64,000 nt of DNA from an uncultured Flavobacteriaceae bacterium (GTDB taxonomy: Bacteria; Bacteroidota; Bacteroidia; Flavobacteriales; Flavobacteriaceae). The position numbers were made by a program, and so were the translations under genes. Positions 1-9,107 of this stretch are shown piece after piece (within the stretch, counting starts at the first letter, position 1; every line of letters begins with the position of its first letter). The notes under the pieces are model-generated. The model did no database searches, was not told where the DNA came from, and worked only from the letters and a program-made list of their open reading frames with translations. Location: assembly GCA_905181625.1 (NCBI GenBank), contig CAJIYJ010000007.1, positions 62,001 through 126,000 on the forward strand, in the 5' to 3' direction.

Positions 1-1
1 T

Positions 2-436
2 CAAGAATCTATTGTTAAAATACTTAACGCTGGAATTCCTGTCATGGGACACTTAGGGTTAACCCCTCAATCAATATATAAATTTGGAACCTATAGCGTT
101 AGAGCAAAAGAAGATGATGAGGCTAAAAGACTTCTTGAAGATGCAAAATTATTAGATAAACTAGGTTGTTTTGGAATTGTTCTTGAAAAAATTCCTGCTA
201 AAGTCTCTAAAAAAGTAACCGATTCAGTTTCAGCACCCATTATTGGTATTGGGGCCGGAAGTAATGTCGACGGTCAAGTACTAGTAACCCATGATTTAGT
301 AGGTTTAAACTCAGATTTTAATCCAAGATTTTTAAGAAGGTATGTGAACTTAGATGAAATAATGACTAATGCAATTCAATCCTATATTAAAGACGTTAAA
401 AGTTTAGATTTTCCAAATAAAGACGAACAATATTAA
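2..436 (+). CDS. panB: 3-methyl-2-oxobutanoate hydroxymethyltransferase, C-terminal part
   Basis: The reading frame is already open at base 2 and lacks its N-terminus because the window starts inside the gene; about 144 codons remain of a family usually near 270. The visible part has the PanB block GHLGLTPQS, the segment ending in VLEKIP, and the IGIGAG motif with a following DGQVLV, all typical of this ketopantoate-forming enzyme. PanB transfers a hydroxymethyl group from methylene-tetrahydrofolate to ketoisovalerate, the first committed step to pantothenate and CoA, in the cytoplasm. The next gene starts 8 bp downstream, so the two are probably cotranscribed. Two later CoA genes (coaBC, coaE) lie elsewhere in the window. 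Confidence 0.95.
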   Translation, partial: QESIVKILNAGIPVMGHLGLTPQSIYKFGTYSVRAKEDDEAKRLLEDAKLLDKLGCFGIVLEKIPAKVSKKVTDSVSAPIIGIGAGSNVDGQVLVTHDLVGLNSDFNPRFLRRYVNLDEIMTNAIQSYIKDVKSLDFPNKDEQY

Positions 437-444
437 TTTTTTTT

Positions 445-1125
445 GTGGTAGAAATTCTTTTTGAAGATAATCATCTTATAATAGTTAATAAAAAACCTGG
501 TGACCTAACTCAGGGTGACAAATCTAACGATCATACACTTGGAGATAGAGTTAAAGATTATCTTAAAAAAAAATATAATAAGCCAGGCCAAGCTTTTTTA
601 GGAATTACACATAGACTTGATAGACCTACAAGTGGAGTTATAATTTTTACTAAAACTTCTAAAGCACTTTCTAGAATGAACGAAATGTTCAAAAAAAATG
701 AAATTAAAAAAACCTATTGGGCTATTGTAAAATTAGTAGTTGATAAGGCCAGCGGAAAATTAGAGGATTATCTAACTAAAAATCCCAAGCAAAATAAATC
801 TTACGTAACTAACTCTTTAAATAAAAAAGCAAAAAAAGCTATTTTATATTACGAATCAATCTTAAACTTAGATAATTATTCATTATTAAAAATCAAGCTT
901 GAAACAGGTAGACATCATCAAATAAGAACTCAATTATCTAAGATTGGAATGTCTATTAAAGGTGATTTAAAGTATGGCTTTCCAAGACCCAATTCAAACG
1001 GTAGCATTCATTTACATTCAAGAAAAACAACATTTATTCATCCAGTAACAAAAAAAGAAGTAATAATTGTTGCTCCTCCCCCTATTGATAAGATTTGGGA
1101 CAAGTGTCTTAAAATGATAGAATAA
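445..1125 (+). CDS. RluA-family RNA pseudouridine synthase
   Basis: A 226-residue protein with the RluA-family catalytic signature HRLDRPTSGV at about residues 56-65, where the aspartate is the expected nucleophile, and a later GRHHQIRTQL block that contacts RNA. There is no N-terminal S4 domain, so it is a short single-domain form like those often found beside panB in Flavobacteriia. The start is GTG, 8 bp after the panB stop; no ATG gives a better N-terminus, since MVEILFEDNHLI is the usual beginning of the fold. It isomerises uridine to pseudouridine in rRNA or tRNA. The target position cannot be told from the sequence. Confidence 0.9.
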   Translation: MVEILFEDNHLIIVNKKPGDLTQGDKSNDHTLGDRVKDYLKKKYNKPGQAFLGITHRLDRPTSGVIIFTKTSKALSRMNEMFKKNEIKKTYWAIVKLVVDKASGKLEDYLTKNPKQNKSYVTNSLNKKAKKAILYYESILNLDNYSLLKIKLETGRHHQIRTQLSKIGMSIKGDLKYGFPRPNSNGSIHLHSRKTTFIHPVTKKEVIIVAPPPIDKIWDKCLKMIE

Positions 1126-1148
1126 TAGATTTATTTAACCGATTTTAC

Positions 1149-1156
1149 TACTTTTG
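1149..1156 (+). promoter_or_regulatory. -7 element of a Bacteroidetes promoter for the leu operon
   Basis: TACTTTTG matches the TAnnTTTG -7 consensus of the Bacteroidetes primary sigma factor exactly and lies 36 bp before the leuA ATG. No good TTTG -33 element is present at the right distance (only a T/A-rich stretch around 1128-1135), so this is a partial match. It sits in the 67-bp gap after the pseudouridine synthase gene, where an operon promoter is expected. Confidence 0.4.
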
Positions 1157-1192
1157 AGGTATTAGTTTTAAATTTTAAGATGGAAATCAAAA

Positions 1193-2344
1193 ATGAGTAG
1201 TGAAAATGTTAAAATATTTGATACAACTTTAAGGGATGGCGAGCAAGTTCCTGGTTGTAAACTAGATACTTCTCAAAAGTTAGTTATTGCTGAAAGATTA
1301 GAGGAACTGGGTGTAGATGTTATAGAGGCAGGATTTCCAGTTTCCAGTCCTGGAGATTTTAATTCTGTCGTAGAAATTTCTAAAATTATTAAAAACACAA
1401 CAGTTTGCGCTTTAACAAGAGCAGTGAAAAAAGATATTGAAGTTGCTGCAGATTCGTTAAAGAACGCAAAACATCCTAGAATTCACACAGGAATTGGAAC
1501 ATCAGACTCCCATATTAAACATAAATTCAAGTCTTCAAAAGAAAAAATTATTGAAATTGGTTATGAAGCAGTTAAGTATGCTAAAACATTTGTCAAAGAT
1601 GTAGAGTTTTATGCTGAAGATGCTGGTAGAACTGATAACGAATTTTTAGCTAGAGTTTGTGAAAAAATGATTGAAGCTGGTGCTACTGTGCTCAATATAC
1701 CTGACACAACAGGATATTGTTTACCATCTGAATATGGTGAAAAAATAAAATTTCTTTATGAGAATGTAAAAAATATAGATAAGGCCATAATTTCATGTCA
1801 CTGTCATAATGATCTAGGGCTAGCTACAGCTAACTCTATTGCGGGAATAGTGAATGGAGCAAGACAGATAGAATGTACAATAAACGGAATCGGAGAGAGA
1901 GCAGGCAACACTTCTCTAGAAGAGGTAGTAATGATTATGAGACAACATCCTGATTTAAATTTAGATACAAATATAAATTCGAAACTTTTATTTGACACTA
2001 GTAAAATGGTTTCTGACAACATGGGAATGCCTGTTCAGCCAAATAAAGCAATAGTTGGTGCAAATGCATTTGCACACAGCTCTGGAATTCATCAAGATGG
2101 AGTTATAAAAAACAGAGAAACTTATGAAATAATCAACCCTCTTGATGTTGGGGTTACTGAATCAGCAATCATTCTAACCGCAAGAAGTGGTCGAGCAGCG
2201 TTAGCTTATAGGGCTAAAAAAGTGGGGTTTGACCTTACAAAAAATGAATTAGACCTTGTGTATTATGAGTTTCTAAAGTTTGCTGATTTAAAAAAAGAAG
2301 TGTTAGATGAAGACATTCCAATAATAATAAAAAATTCTCTTTAA
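1193..2344 (+). CDS. leuA: 2-isopropylmalate synthase, short form without regulatory domain
   Basis: A 383-residue member of the HMG-CoA-lyase-like (DRE-TIM) superfamily. The catalytic DTTLRDGEQ motif is at residues 10-18 and the metal-binding HCHND motif near residue 202, followed by the NGIGERAGN block. It condenses acetyl-CoA with 2-oxoisovalerate to form 2-isopropylmalate, the first leucine-specific step. Classical LeuA proteins have about 500 residues with a C-terminal leucine-binding domain. That domain is absent here, so feedback inhibition by leucine would have to work differently or fall on the second homologue at 4379. The gene leads a five-gene operon, with leuC starting 13 bp after its stop. 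Confidence 0.93.
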   Translation: MSSENVKIFDTTLRDGEQVPGCKLDTSQKLVIAERLEELGVDVIEAGFPVSSPGDFNSVVEISKIIKNTTVCALTRAVKKDIEVAADSLKNAKHPRIHTGIGTSDSHIKHKFKSSKEKIIEIGYEAVKYAKTFVKDVEFYAEDAGRTDNEFLARVCEKMIEAGATVLNIPDTTGYCLPSEYGEKIKFLYENVKNIDKAIISCHCHNDLGLATANSIAGIVNGARQIECTINGIGERAGNTSLEEVVMIMRQHPDLNLDTNINSKLLFDTSKMVSDNMGMPVQPNKAIVGANAFAHSSGIHQDGVIKNRETYEIINPLDVGVTESAIILTARSGRAALAYRAKKVGFDLTKNELDLVYYEFLKFADLKKEVLDEDIPIIIKNSL

Positions 2345-2357
2345 TTATAATTTAGTT

Positions 2358-3752
2358 ATGAGTAAAACCTTATTCGATAAAGTTTGGGATTCACATGTTG
2401 TTCATGAAATAACCAACGGACCTGACGTATTATTTATAGATAGACATATGGTTCATGAAGTGACTAGTCCAGTTGCTTTTTTAGGATTAAAAAACAGAAA
2501 TTCAGAGGTTCTATTTCCTGAAAAGACTTTTGCAACAGCTGATCACAATACACCAACAATCAATCAACATCTTCCTGTAAAAGACCCTCTTTCAGCTAAT
2601 CAATTAAAAGCGTTAGAAGAAAATTCTAAACTACATGGAATTTCATATTGGGGATTGGGACATGAAAAAAATGGAATAGTCCATGTGGTTGGTCCTGAAT
2701 ATGGAATAACTCAACCTGGCGCAACTATTGTTTGCGGTGATTCACATACTTCAACTCACGGGGCATTTGGAGCTGTAGCATTTGGTATAGGAACTTCTGA
2801 AGTAGAAATGGTTCTTTCTACTCAGTGTATTATGCAACCAAAACCCAAAAAAATGAGGATATCTATTAATGGTAAACTCAGCAAAGGAGTAACTCCAAAA
2901 GATGTTGCATTATTTATCATTTCTGAACTAAGTACATCTGGAGCTACAGGGTATTTTGTTGAATATTCTGGAGAAGTATTTAGGGAAATGTCTATGGAAG
3001 GTCGTATGACTGTTTGTAACCTTAGCATAGAAATGGGTGCTAGAGGTGGAATGATAGCGCCTGACAATAAAACATTTGAATATATAAAAAATAGAGAGTT
3101 TACTCCAAAAAAAGAGAAATGGGAGAAAGCCATGAAATATTGGTCTACACTTTACTCAGATGAAAATGCAATTTTCGATAAAGAATTATTTTTTGATGGA
3201 AATAATATTCAACCAATGATTACCTATGGAACTAATCCTGGAATGGGAATTAGTATCTCAAAAGGAATCCCTAAAGCTGAAAATCAAGACGGAGGTGTTA
3301 AAACTTATCTGAAATCTCTAAACTATATGAACTATAATGAAGGAGAAAGCATGTTAGGAAAAAAAATTGATTTTGTTTTTTTAGGAAGTTGCACCAATGG
3401 AAGAATTGAAGACTTTAGAGAATTTACAAAAATTGTAAAAGGAAGAAAAAAAGCTTGTAATGTAACTGCATGGCTGGTGCCAGGATCTCATAAAGTTGAA
3501 AAAGCAATTAAAGATGAAGGTCTTTTGAAAGTATTAGAACAAGCTGGGTTTGAATTAAGAGAGCCTGGATGTTCAGCTTGCTTAGCAATGAATGACGATA
3601 AAGTGCCTGCTGGTAAATATGCAGTTAGCACATCAAACAGAAATTTTGAAGGAAGACAAGGTCCTGGCTCAAGAACGTTATTAGCTAGTCCTCTTGTTGC
3701 AGCAGCAGCAGCAATTACAGGTGAAATAACAGATCCTAGAACATTATATTAA
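2358..3752 (+). CDS. leuC: 3-isopropylmalate dehydratase large subunit
   Basis: A 464-residue aconitase-family protein, the normal length for LeuC. The iron-sulfur cluster ligands are visible in FLGSCTNGR (near residue 347) and in GCSACLA (near residue 409). The substrate-side motifs [12 protein letters not shown] and [11 protein letters not shown] are intact. With LeuD it isomerises 2-isopropylmalate to 3-isopropylmalate through an isopropylmaleate intermediate. leuD follows 7 bp later, which fits subunits made together. Nothing unusual was seen. Confidence 0.97.
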   Translation: MSKTLFDKVWDSHVVHEITNGPDVLFIDRHMVHEVTSPVAFLGLKNRNSEVLFPEKTFATADHNTPTINQHLPVKDPLSANQLKALEENSKLHGISYWGLGHEKNGIVHVVGPEYGITQPGATIVCGDSHTSTHGAFGAVAFGIGTSEVEMVLSTQCIMQPKPKKMRISINGKLSKGVTPKDVALFIISELSTSGATGYFVEYSGEVFREMSMEGRMTVCNLSIEMGARGGMIAPDNKTFEYIKNREFTPKKEKWEKAMKYWSTLYSDENAIFDKELFFDGNNIQPMITYGTNPGMGISISKGIPKAENQDGGVKTYLKSLNYMNYNEGESMLGKKIDFVFLGSCTNGRIEDFREFTKIVKGRKKACNVTAWLVPGSHKVEKAIKDEGLLKVLEQAGFELREPGCSACLAMNDDKVPAGKYAVSTSNRNFEGRQGPGSRTLLASPLVAAAAAITGEITDPRTLY

Positions 3753-3759
3753 AATTAAA

Positions 3760-4356
3760 ATGGGTTACGAAAAATTCAATATACTAAAAAGCACAACAGT
3801 TCCATTATCTATCGAAAATGTTGATACTGATCAAATTATTCCAGCTAGATTTTTAAAAGCCACAGAAAGAATTGGTTTTGGCGAAAATTTGTTTAGAGAT
3901 TGGCGATACAATGCTGATAATTCAATTAAAAAAGAGTTTGTATTAAACAATGACACTTATAATGGAAAAATACTTTTAGGTGGTAAAAATTTTGGATCTG
4001 GATCATCTAGAGAACATGCTGCATGGGCTATTTACGATTATGGTTTCAGGTGTGTTATTTCAAGTTTTTTTGCAGATATTTTTAGAGGAAATTGTTTAAA
4101 TATAGGAGTCCTTCCTGTTCAAGTTTCTTCTGAATTTTTAAATAAAATATTTGAATGTGTTTTTAAGAATCCCAAAACTGAATTAGTGGTGGATTTAAAT
4201 ACTCAAAAAGTAAATATCCCATGTTTAGGTATTTCAGAATCATTTGACATTAATGAATATAAAAAAGAAAATATGTTAAATGGATACGATGACATAGACT
4301 TCCTAACTAATATGAAGGACACTATAAGTGAATTTGCAAAAAATACTCCTCTTTAA
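3760..4356 (+). CDS. leuD: 3-isopropylmalate dehydratase small subunit
   Basis: A 198-residue swivel-domain subunit with the characteristic VDTDQIIPARFLK motif near residue 20 and the GGKNFGSGSSREHAAWAI motif near residues 73-90. Length is normal for LeuD. It completes the active site of LeuC, encoded directly upstream. The next gene, a second LeuA-like synthase, begins 22 bp downstream in the same direction. Confidence 0.97.
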   Translation: MGYEKFNILKSTTVPLSIENVDTDQIIPARFLKATERIGFGENLFRDWRYNADNSIKKEFVLNNDTYNGKILLGGKNFGSGSSREHAAWAIYDYGFRCVISSFFADIFRGNCLNIGVLPVQVSSEFLNKIFECVFKNPKTELVVDLNTQKVNIPCLGISESFDINEYKKENMLNGYDDIDFLTNMKDTISEFAKNTPL

Positions 4357-4378
4357 TAAATGTTTGTTATTATAAAGA

Positions 4379-5905
4379 ATGAATAAAAGGACTATTGAGA
4401 TAATGGATACTACTTTAAGAGACGGGGAACAAACTTCAGGTATGTCTTTTTCATCATCTGAAAAATTAACAATTGCAAAATTGTTATTAACCGAGTTAAA
4501 TGTAGATAGAATTGAAATTGCCTCTGCAAGGGTTTCAAAAGGTGAATTTAAAGCTGCGCAAGCTATTACCAATTGGGCTAAACAAAACCAATATTTAAAT
4601 AAAATTGAAATTTTAACATTTTTAGATGATGGAATTTCACTAGAATGGCTAATTAAATCTGGAGCTAAAGTTCAAAACCTTTTAACAAAAGGGTCTTTAA
4701 ATCACCTTAAACATCAAATAAAAAAAACACCAAATCAGCATTTTAAAGAAGTATCTAATTCCATCTTAAATGCACTTAAAAAAGGCATTTCAACAAATGT
4801 CTATTTAGAAGATTGGAGTAACGGGATGCGTAATTCTAAAGATTATGTCTATAAATATCTAGATTTCCTTAAAACATTACCTGTTAAAAGAATTCTTCTT
4901 CCAGATACTTTAGGCGTTTTGAGTCCAAAAGAAACATATGTATTTCTTTCTGATATAATTAATGAATATCCTGAATTACATTTTGACTTTCATGCACATA
5001 ATGATTATGATCTTAGCGTCTCTAACGTAATTGAAAGCCTAAACGCAGGTTGTCATGGTATTCATTTAACAATAAATGGAATGGGGGAAAGAGCTGGAAA
5101 TGCCCCTATGGCAAGTGTTGCTGCTGTAATCAGAGATTTTCTTCCAAACATTCATATTAATCTAAATGAAAAGTCACTTCACAAGGTTAGTAAATTAGTT
5201 TCAGCATTTACAGGCTTTAGAATACCAGCTAACAAACCAATTGTAGGTGAAAATGTTTTCACACAGACTGCGGGAATTCATGCAGATGGCGACAGTAAAA
5301 ATAATTTATATTACAATGATTTACTTCCGGAAAGATTCGGAAGGAAAAGAAAGTATGCACTAGGAAAAACATCAGGAAAAGCTAATATTAAAAAAAATTT
5401 ACAAGAATTAGGCTTGACTCTAAATGATGAGGATATTAAAAAAGTAACTAAAAGAATTATTGAACTTGGTGATAAAAAAGAAAGAGTTACATCAGAAGAT
5501 CTTCCTTTTATAATTTCTGATGTTTTAAACAATTATGATTTTAAAAAGAATATAATTATTAAATCATATGAATTAAAACACAAAAAAGGATTAAATCCCT
5601 CAGCAGAACTAGAGATTATAATTAAAGGAGAGTTATTTAAAGAAAGTGGCTCAGGTGATGGTCAGTTTAACGCTTTTATAAATGCAATAAAAAAAATATA
5701 CACTAAAAATAATATTATTTTACCTTCGCTAGTAGATTATACTGTTACTATTCCCCCTGGGAGTAGCTCTGATTCACTTTGCGAAACTTTCATAACTTGG
5801 AGAAATAATAACAAGGACTTTATTACTAGAGGACTGGACTCAGATCAAACAGTTTCGGCAATTAAAGCAACTGAAAAAATGTTAAACATTATATCAAATT
5901 ATTAA
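4379..5905 (+). CDS. Second LeuA-like acyltransferase with C-terminal regulatory domain (2-isopropylmalate or citramalate synthase)
   Basis: A 508-residue DRE-TIM enzyme with DTTLRDGEQ at residues 10-18, an HAHND metal site near residue 204 and the NGMGERAGN block. A C-terminal region of about 120 residues, with a PPGSSSDSL segment, resembles the LeuA dimer/regulatory domain. The catalytic half differs clearly from LeuA at 1193, for example IEIASARVSKGE in place of [12 protein letters not shown]. Similar paralogues occur between leuD and leuB in many Flavobacteriia. It may make 2-isopropylmalate under leucine control or condense acetyl-CoA with pyruvate to citramalate for isoleucine synthesis; the sequence alone does not decide. 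Its TAA stop overlaps the leuB ATG by one base. Confidence 0.8.
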   Translation: MNKRTIEIMDTTLRDGEQTSGMSFSSSEKLTIAKLLLTELNVDRIEIASARVSKGEFKAAQAITNWAKQNQYLNKIEILTFLDDGISLEWLIKSGAKVQNLLTKGSLNHLKHQIKKTPNQHFKEVSNSILNALKKGISTNVYLEDWSNGMRNSKDYVYKYLDFLKTLPVKRILLPDTLGVLSPKETYVFLSDIINEYPELHFDFHAHNDYDLSVSNVIESLNAGCHGIHLTINGMGERAGNAPMASVAAVIRDFLPNIHINLNEKSLHKVSKLVSAFTGFRIPANKPIVGENVFTQTAGIHADGDSKNNLYYNDLLPERFGRKRKYALGKTSGKANIKKNLQELGLTLNDEDIKKVTKRIIELGDKKERVTSEDLPFIISDVLNNYDFKKNIIIKSYELKHKKGLNPSAELEIIIKGELFKESGSGDGQFNAFINAIKKIYTKNNIILPSLVDYTVTIPPGSSSDSLCETFITWRNNNKDFITRGLDSDQTVSAIKATEKMLNIISNY

Positions 5906-6969
5906 TGAAATTAAATATAGCACTACTCCCAGGAGATGGAATTGGACCGGAGGTAATAGATCAAGCGGTAAAAGTATCTAATGCAATCGCAAAAAAATTT
6001 AACCACTCAATTAATTGGGTAACAGCGTTAACGGGTGCTGCAGCTATAGATGCAGTTGGAGAACCATACCCTATAGAAACTCATAACATTTGTCTTAATG
6101 CTGATGCAATATTATTTGGAGCAATAGGACATCCAAAATATGATAATGATCCTTTGGCAAAAGTAAGGCCTGAACAAGGTTTGCTTAAAATGAGAAAAGA
6201 TTTAGGGTTATTTGCAAACGTTAGACCAACTTTTACATTTCCTTCACTTATTGACAAATCACCATTAAAGAGAGAAAGAATAGAAGGTACTGATTTAGTC
6301 TTCTTAAGAGAATTGACTGGAGGTATTTATTTTGGAAAAAGAGGAAGAAAAGACAATGGAAATACAGCATATGACACCTGTACATATACTAGAGATGAAA
6401 TAACTAGGTTGGCAAAAAAGGGTTTTGAACTAGCAATGAACAGGTCTAAGAAACTTTGTTGTGTAGATAAAGCCAACGTACTTGAATCTTCAAGGTTATG
6501 GAGAGAAACAGTTCAATTAATGGAAAAAGACTATCCTGAAGTTAAGGTTTCTTATGAATTTGTAGATGCGGTAGCTATGCGTTTAGTTCAATGGCCTAAC
6601 TCTTATGATGTTTTAATTACTGAAAACTTGTTTGGTGACATATTAACTGATGAAGCTTCAGTAATATCAGGTTCAATGGGCTTAATGCCTTCAGCATCTA
6701 TTGGATTAAAAACATCATTATTTGAACCAATTCATGGATCATATCCTCAGGCAACTGGAAAAGATATTGCTAATCCATTAGCAACTGTATTGTCAGCAGC
6801 AATGATGTTTGAAGATGCTTTTAATTTAAAAAAAGAAGCTGATTTAATAAGAAAAGTAGTAAACCAATCATTAGAAAAATCAATAGTAACGGAAGATTTA
6901 TCGGATGGTGAAAAGTCATACAAAACTAGTGAAATAGGCAATTGGTTGTCTGATCAAATATTGAAGTAA
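5905..6969 (+). CDS. leuB: 3-isopropylmalate dehydrogenase
   Basis: A 354-residue beta-decarboxylating dehydrogenase. The N-terminus has LLPGDGIGPEV, and the family signature runs through NLFGDILTDEASVISGSMGL near residues 236-255 with the expected metal-binding aspartates. LRELTGGIYFGKRG is typical of LeuB rather than isocitrate dehydrogenase. It oxidises and decarboxylates 3-isopropylmalate with NAD to 2-oxoisocaproate, the direct leucine precursor. Its ATG shares a base with the previous stop (TAATG), suggesting translational coupling. It is the last gene of the leu operon and is followed at once by a strong terminator. Confidence 0.97.
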   Translation: MKLNIALLPGDGIGPEVIDQAVKVSNAIAKKFNHSINWVTALTGAAAIDAVGEPYPIETHNICLNADAILFGAIGHPKYDNDPLAKVRPEQGLLKMRKDLGLFANVRPTFTFPSLIDKSPLKRERIEGTDLVFLRELTGGIYFGKRGRKDNGNTAYDTCTYTRDEITRLAKKGFELAMNRSKKLCCVDKANVLESSRLWRETVQLMEKDYPEVKVSYEFVDAVAMRLVQWPNSYDVLITENLFGDILTDEASVISGSMGLMPSASIGLKTSLFEPIHGSYPQATGKDIANPLATVLSAAMMFEDAFNLKKEADLIRKVVNQSLEKSIVTEDLSDGEKSYKTSEIGNWLSDQILK

Positions 6970-6970
6970 A

Positions 6971-7003
6971 AAAAAAGCATCTATTAAGTAGATGCTTTTT
7001 TTT
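6971..7003. terminator. Two-way intrinsic terminator between leuB and rpsA
   Basis: A GCATCTA / TAGATGC stem (6977-6983 and 6989-6995) with the five-base loop TTAAG is flanked by six A's on the left and eight T's on the right. It therefore works as a rho-independent terminator for leuB on the plus strand and for rpsA on the minus strand. It begins directly after the leuB stop codon. It is the only clear intrinsic terminator I found between convergent genes in this window. Confidence 0.9.
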
Positions 7004-7018
7004 AAGTAATATTAAATA

Positions 7019-8962
7019 CTATTTACCTTCACTATCCATTTTTTTCTTAAGATCCATTAAAACATCTAAATCTCCAAGAGTAGATTTGTCGGATTCTTTA
7101 ACCTTATTTTTCTTAAGAGACTCCTTGACATTTTTCTTTTCCTGATCATTAAACAATACAGTATGAGACATTACTACTCTTTTAAAGTCTTTATTGTATT
7201 CAATAACTTTAAAGTCTGCTGCATCTCCTTTCTTTAGCTTGTTTCCATCTTCTTTAACTAAATGTCTGTTTGGAACAAAGGCTGTAATATCATCATTAAA
7301 AATAATTGTAGCTCCTTTGTCATTAGAATCTGAAATAGAGGCATTATGAGAAGTTCCTTCTGCATATGTTTTGTCATATACATTCCAAGGGTTATCCATA
7401 GTTTGTTTATGACCTAAACTTAATTTCCTTGATTCAGAATCTAATTCTAGAACAATAACATCAATAGAATCACCAGCTGTAAATAATTCTGAAGGGTGTT
7501 TAACTTTAACTGTCCAAGATAAATCAGAAATATAAACCAGTCCATCTATACCTTCTTCTAATTCTACGAAAATTCCGAAGTTTGTAAAGTTTCTTACAGT
7601 ACCTGTATGTTTAGACCCTACTGGATATTTAGTTGTAATATCAGTCCATGGATCTGATGAAAGTTGCTTTATACCTAAAGACATTTTCCTTTCTTCCCTA
7701 TCTAATGTCAATATAACAGCTTCTACTTCATCACCAACTTTAACAAAATCTTGAGCAGATCTTAAATGAGTTGACCATGACATTTCCGAAACATGAACTA
7801 ACCCCTCTACCCCATCAACAACTTCAACAAATGCTCCATAATCTGCTAATACAGTTACTTTACCTTTAATTTTATCACCTTCTTTAATTTCTGAATCTAA
7901 AGACTCCCAAGGGTGAGCGCTTAACTGCTTAACTCCAAGCTGAATTCTAGACTTATCATCATCAAAATCAAGAATTACAACATTTAATTTTTGATCTAAT
8001 TCTAAAATTTCACTAGGATGATTAATTCTGTTCCAAGAAAGGTCTGTTATATGAATTAATCCGTCAACACCTCCTAAATCAATAAACACACCATAAGTAG
8101 TGATATTTTTAACTGTTCCTTCTAGGACTTGACCTTTTTCTAATTGTCCAATAATTTCTTTTTTCTGTAATTCAATATCAGCTTCAATAAGAGCTTTATG
8201 AGAAACTACTACATTCTTGAATTCATGATTTATTTTAACAACCTTAAATTCCATGTTTTTATTAACATACTGATCATAATCTCTAATTGGCTTAACATCA
8301 ATTTGAGAACCTGGAAGAAAAGCTTCCAATCCAAATACGTCAACAATCATACCTCCCTTAGTTCTGCATTTAACAAAACCATTAACTACCGTAGATTTGT
8401 CATGAGCTTCGTTTACTCTGTCCCAAGCTTTGATAGTTCTTGCTTTTCTATGAGAAAGTATTAATTGTCCAGTTTTATCTTCCTGAATATCTACTAAAAC
8501 TTCAACCTTGTCACCTACTTTTAAATCCGGGTTGTATCTAAATTCATTTAAAGAAATAACACCTTCAGATTTTGCATTTATATCAATAATTGCTTCTCTA
8601 TCTGTCAAGTTAATTATAACTCCATATATAACACTTTCATTATAAGTGTCAACAAAATTTTCTTGAATCAATTTATCGAACTCTAAAAGCTTATCATCTT
8701 TAACAGTTTCGATTCCTTCCTCAAAATTATCCCAATCAAAATCTTTTAAAAATTGATCAGAAGAAATTTCTTCATTTTTGATTTCTTCAGCAGTTGAGTC
8801 TAGAGTGGTTGTTTCTTCAATAATTTCATTTGTTGTAATTGGTTCGATAATTACTTCTTTAGAAATTTTAACTGCAGCTTTAGCTGTTTTTGTTTTTTCA
8901 GAAGGTTTTTTGGTTTTTTTTACAGCTTTTTTAGATTTGCTGTCTTTTTTTTCTTCAGGCAT
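7019..8962 (-). CDS. rpsA: 30S ribosomal protein S1
   Basis: A 647-residue protein with six S1 (OB-fold) RNA-binding repeats spanning roughly residues 110-620. Repeats three to five are the canonical ones (for example GTVKNITTYGVFIDL and GKVTVLADYGAFVEV). The first about 100 residues form a low-complexity extension, Lys-rich then Glu/Thr-rich, that is not part of any S1 repeat. S1 binds mRNA on the 30S subunit, which may matter in a lineage with few Shine-Dalgarno sequences. A promoter and a leader hairpin lie in the 145-bp gap upstream, and a shared terminator follows the gene. Confidence 0.96.
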   Translation of the reverse strand: MPEEKKDSKSKKAVKKTKKPSEKTKTAKAAVKISKEVIIEPITTNEIIEETTTLDSTAEEIKNEEISSDQFLKDFDWDNFEEGIETVKDDKLLEFDKLIQENFVDTYNESVIYGVIINLTDREAIIDINAKSEGVISLNEFRYNPDLKVGDKVEVLVDIQEDKTGQLILSHRKARTIKAWDRVNEAHDKSTVVNGFVKCRTKGGMIVDVFGLEAFLPGSQIDVKPIRDYDQYVNKNMEFKVVKINHEFKNVVVSHKALIEADIELQKKEIIGQLEKGQVLEGTVKNITTYGVFIDLGGVDGLIHITDLSWNRINHPSEILELDQKLNVVILDFDDDKSRIQLGVKQLSAHPWESLDSEIKEGDKIKGKVTVLADYGAFVEVVDGVEGLVHVSEMSWSTHLRSAQDFVKVGDEVEAVILTLDREERKMSLGIKQLSSDPWTDITTKYPVGSKHTGTVRNFTNFGIFVELEEGIDGLVYISDLSWTVKVKHPSELFTAGDSIDVIVLELDSESRKLSLGHKQTMDNPWNVYDKTYAEGTSHNASISDSNDKGATIIFNDDITAFVPNRHLVKEDGNKLKKGDAADFKVIEYNKDFKRVVMSHTVLFNDQEKKNVKESLKKNKVKESDKSTLGDLDVLMDLKKKMDSEGK

Positions 8963-9034
8963 AACTTAAAATTTGTATTTTAATTTATCTACAGGCTTTA
9001 AGGAATAAATTAAAAGTTGTTTGTCAATTTTTAA

Positions 9035-9067
9035 CCTTTTGTCTACCTATATTAACCTAACAAAAGG
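9035..9067 (-). promoter_or_regulatory. 5'-leader hairpin of rpsA mRNA
   Basis: CCTTTTGT (9035-9042) and ACAAAAGG (9060-9067) are perfect 8-bp inverted repeats separated by 17 bases. On the minus strand they fall at the predicted 5' end of the rpsA transcript, about 70 bases before the start codon. No T-run follows, so it is not a terminator. A 5' stabilising element or an autoregulatory target of S1 are possible readings, both inferred. Confidence 0.4.
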
Positions 9068-9071
9068 ATCG

Positions 9072-9103
9072 CGAAATTAGGTTCATTTTATTCGATAAAC
9101 AAA
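9072..9103 (-). promoter_or_regulatory. Bacteroidetes-type promoter of rpsA
   Basis: On the minus strand a TTTG -33 element (9100-9103) is followed after 20 bases by TAATTTCG (9072-9079), one base off the TAnnTTTG -7 consensus. Transcription would start near 9065. The rplS promoter carries the same TAATTTCG octamer, which supports the call. Confidence 0.55.
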
Positions 9104-9107
9104 TTTA

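Noticed and set aside
1180-1200. Six-codon open frame overlapping the leuA start, considered as a leader peptide
   Set aside because: It encodes no leucine codons and has no terminator/antiterminator arrangement, so leucine attenuation is not supported.
8198-8464. Plus-strand open frame of 88 codons inside rpsA
   Set aside because: It is a shadow of the S1 gene with no recognisable protein features.
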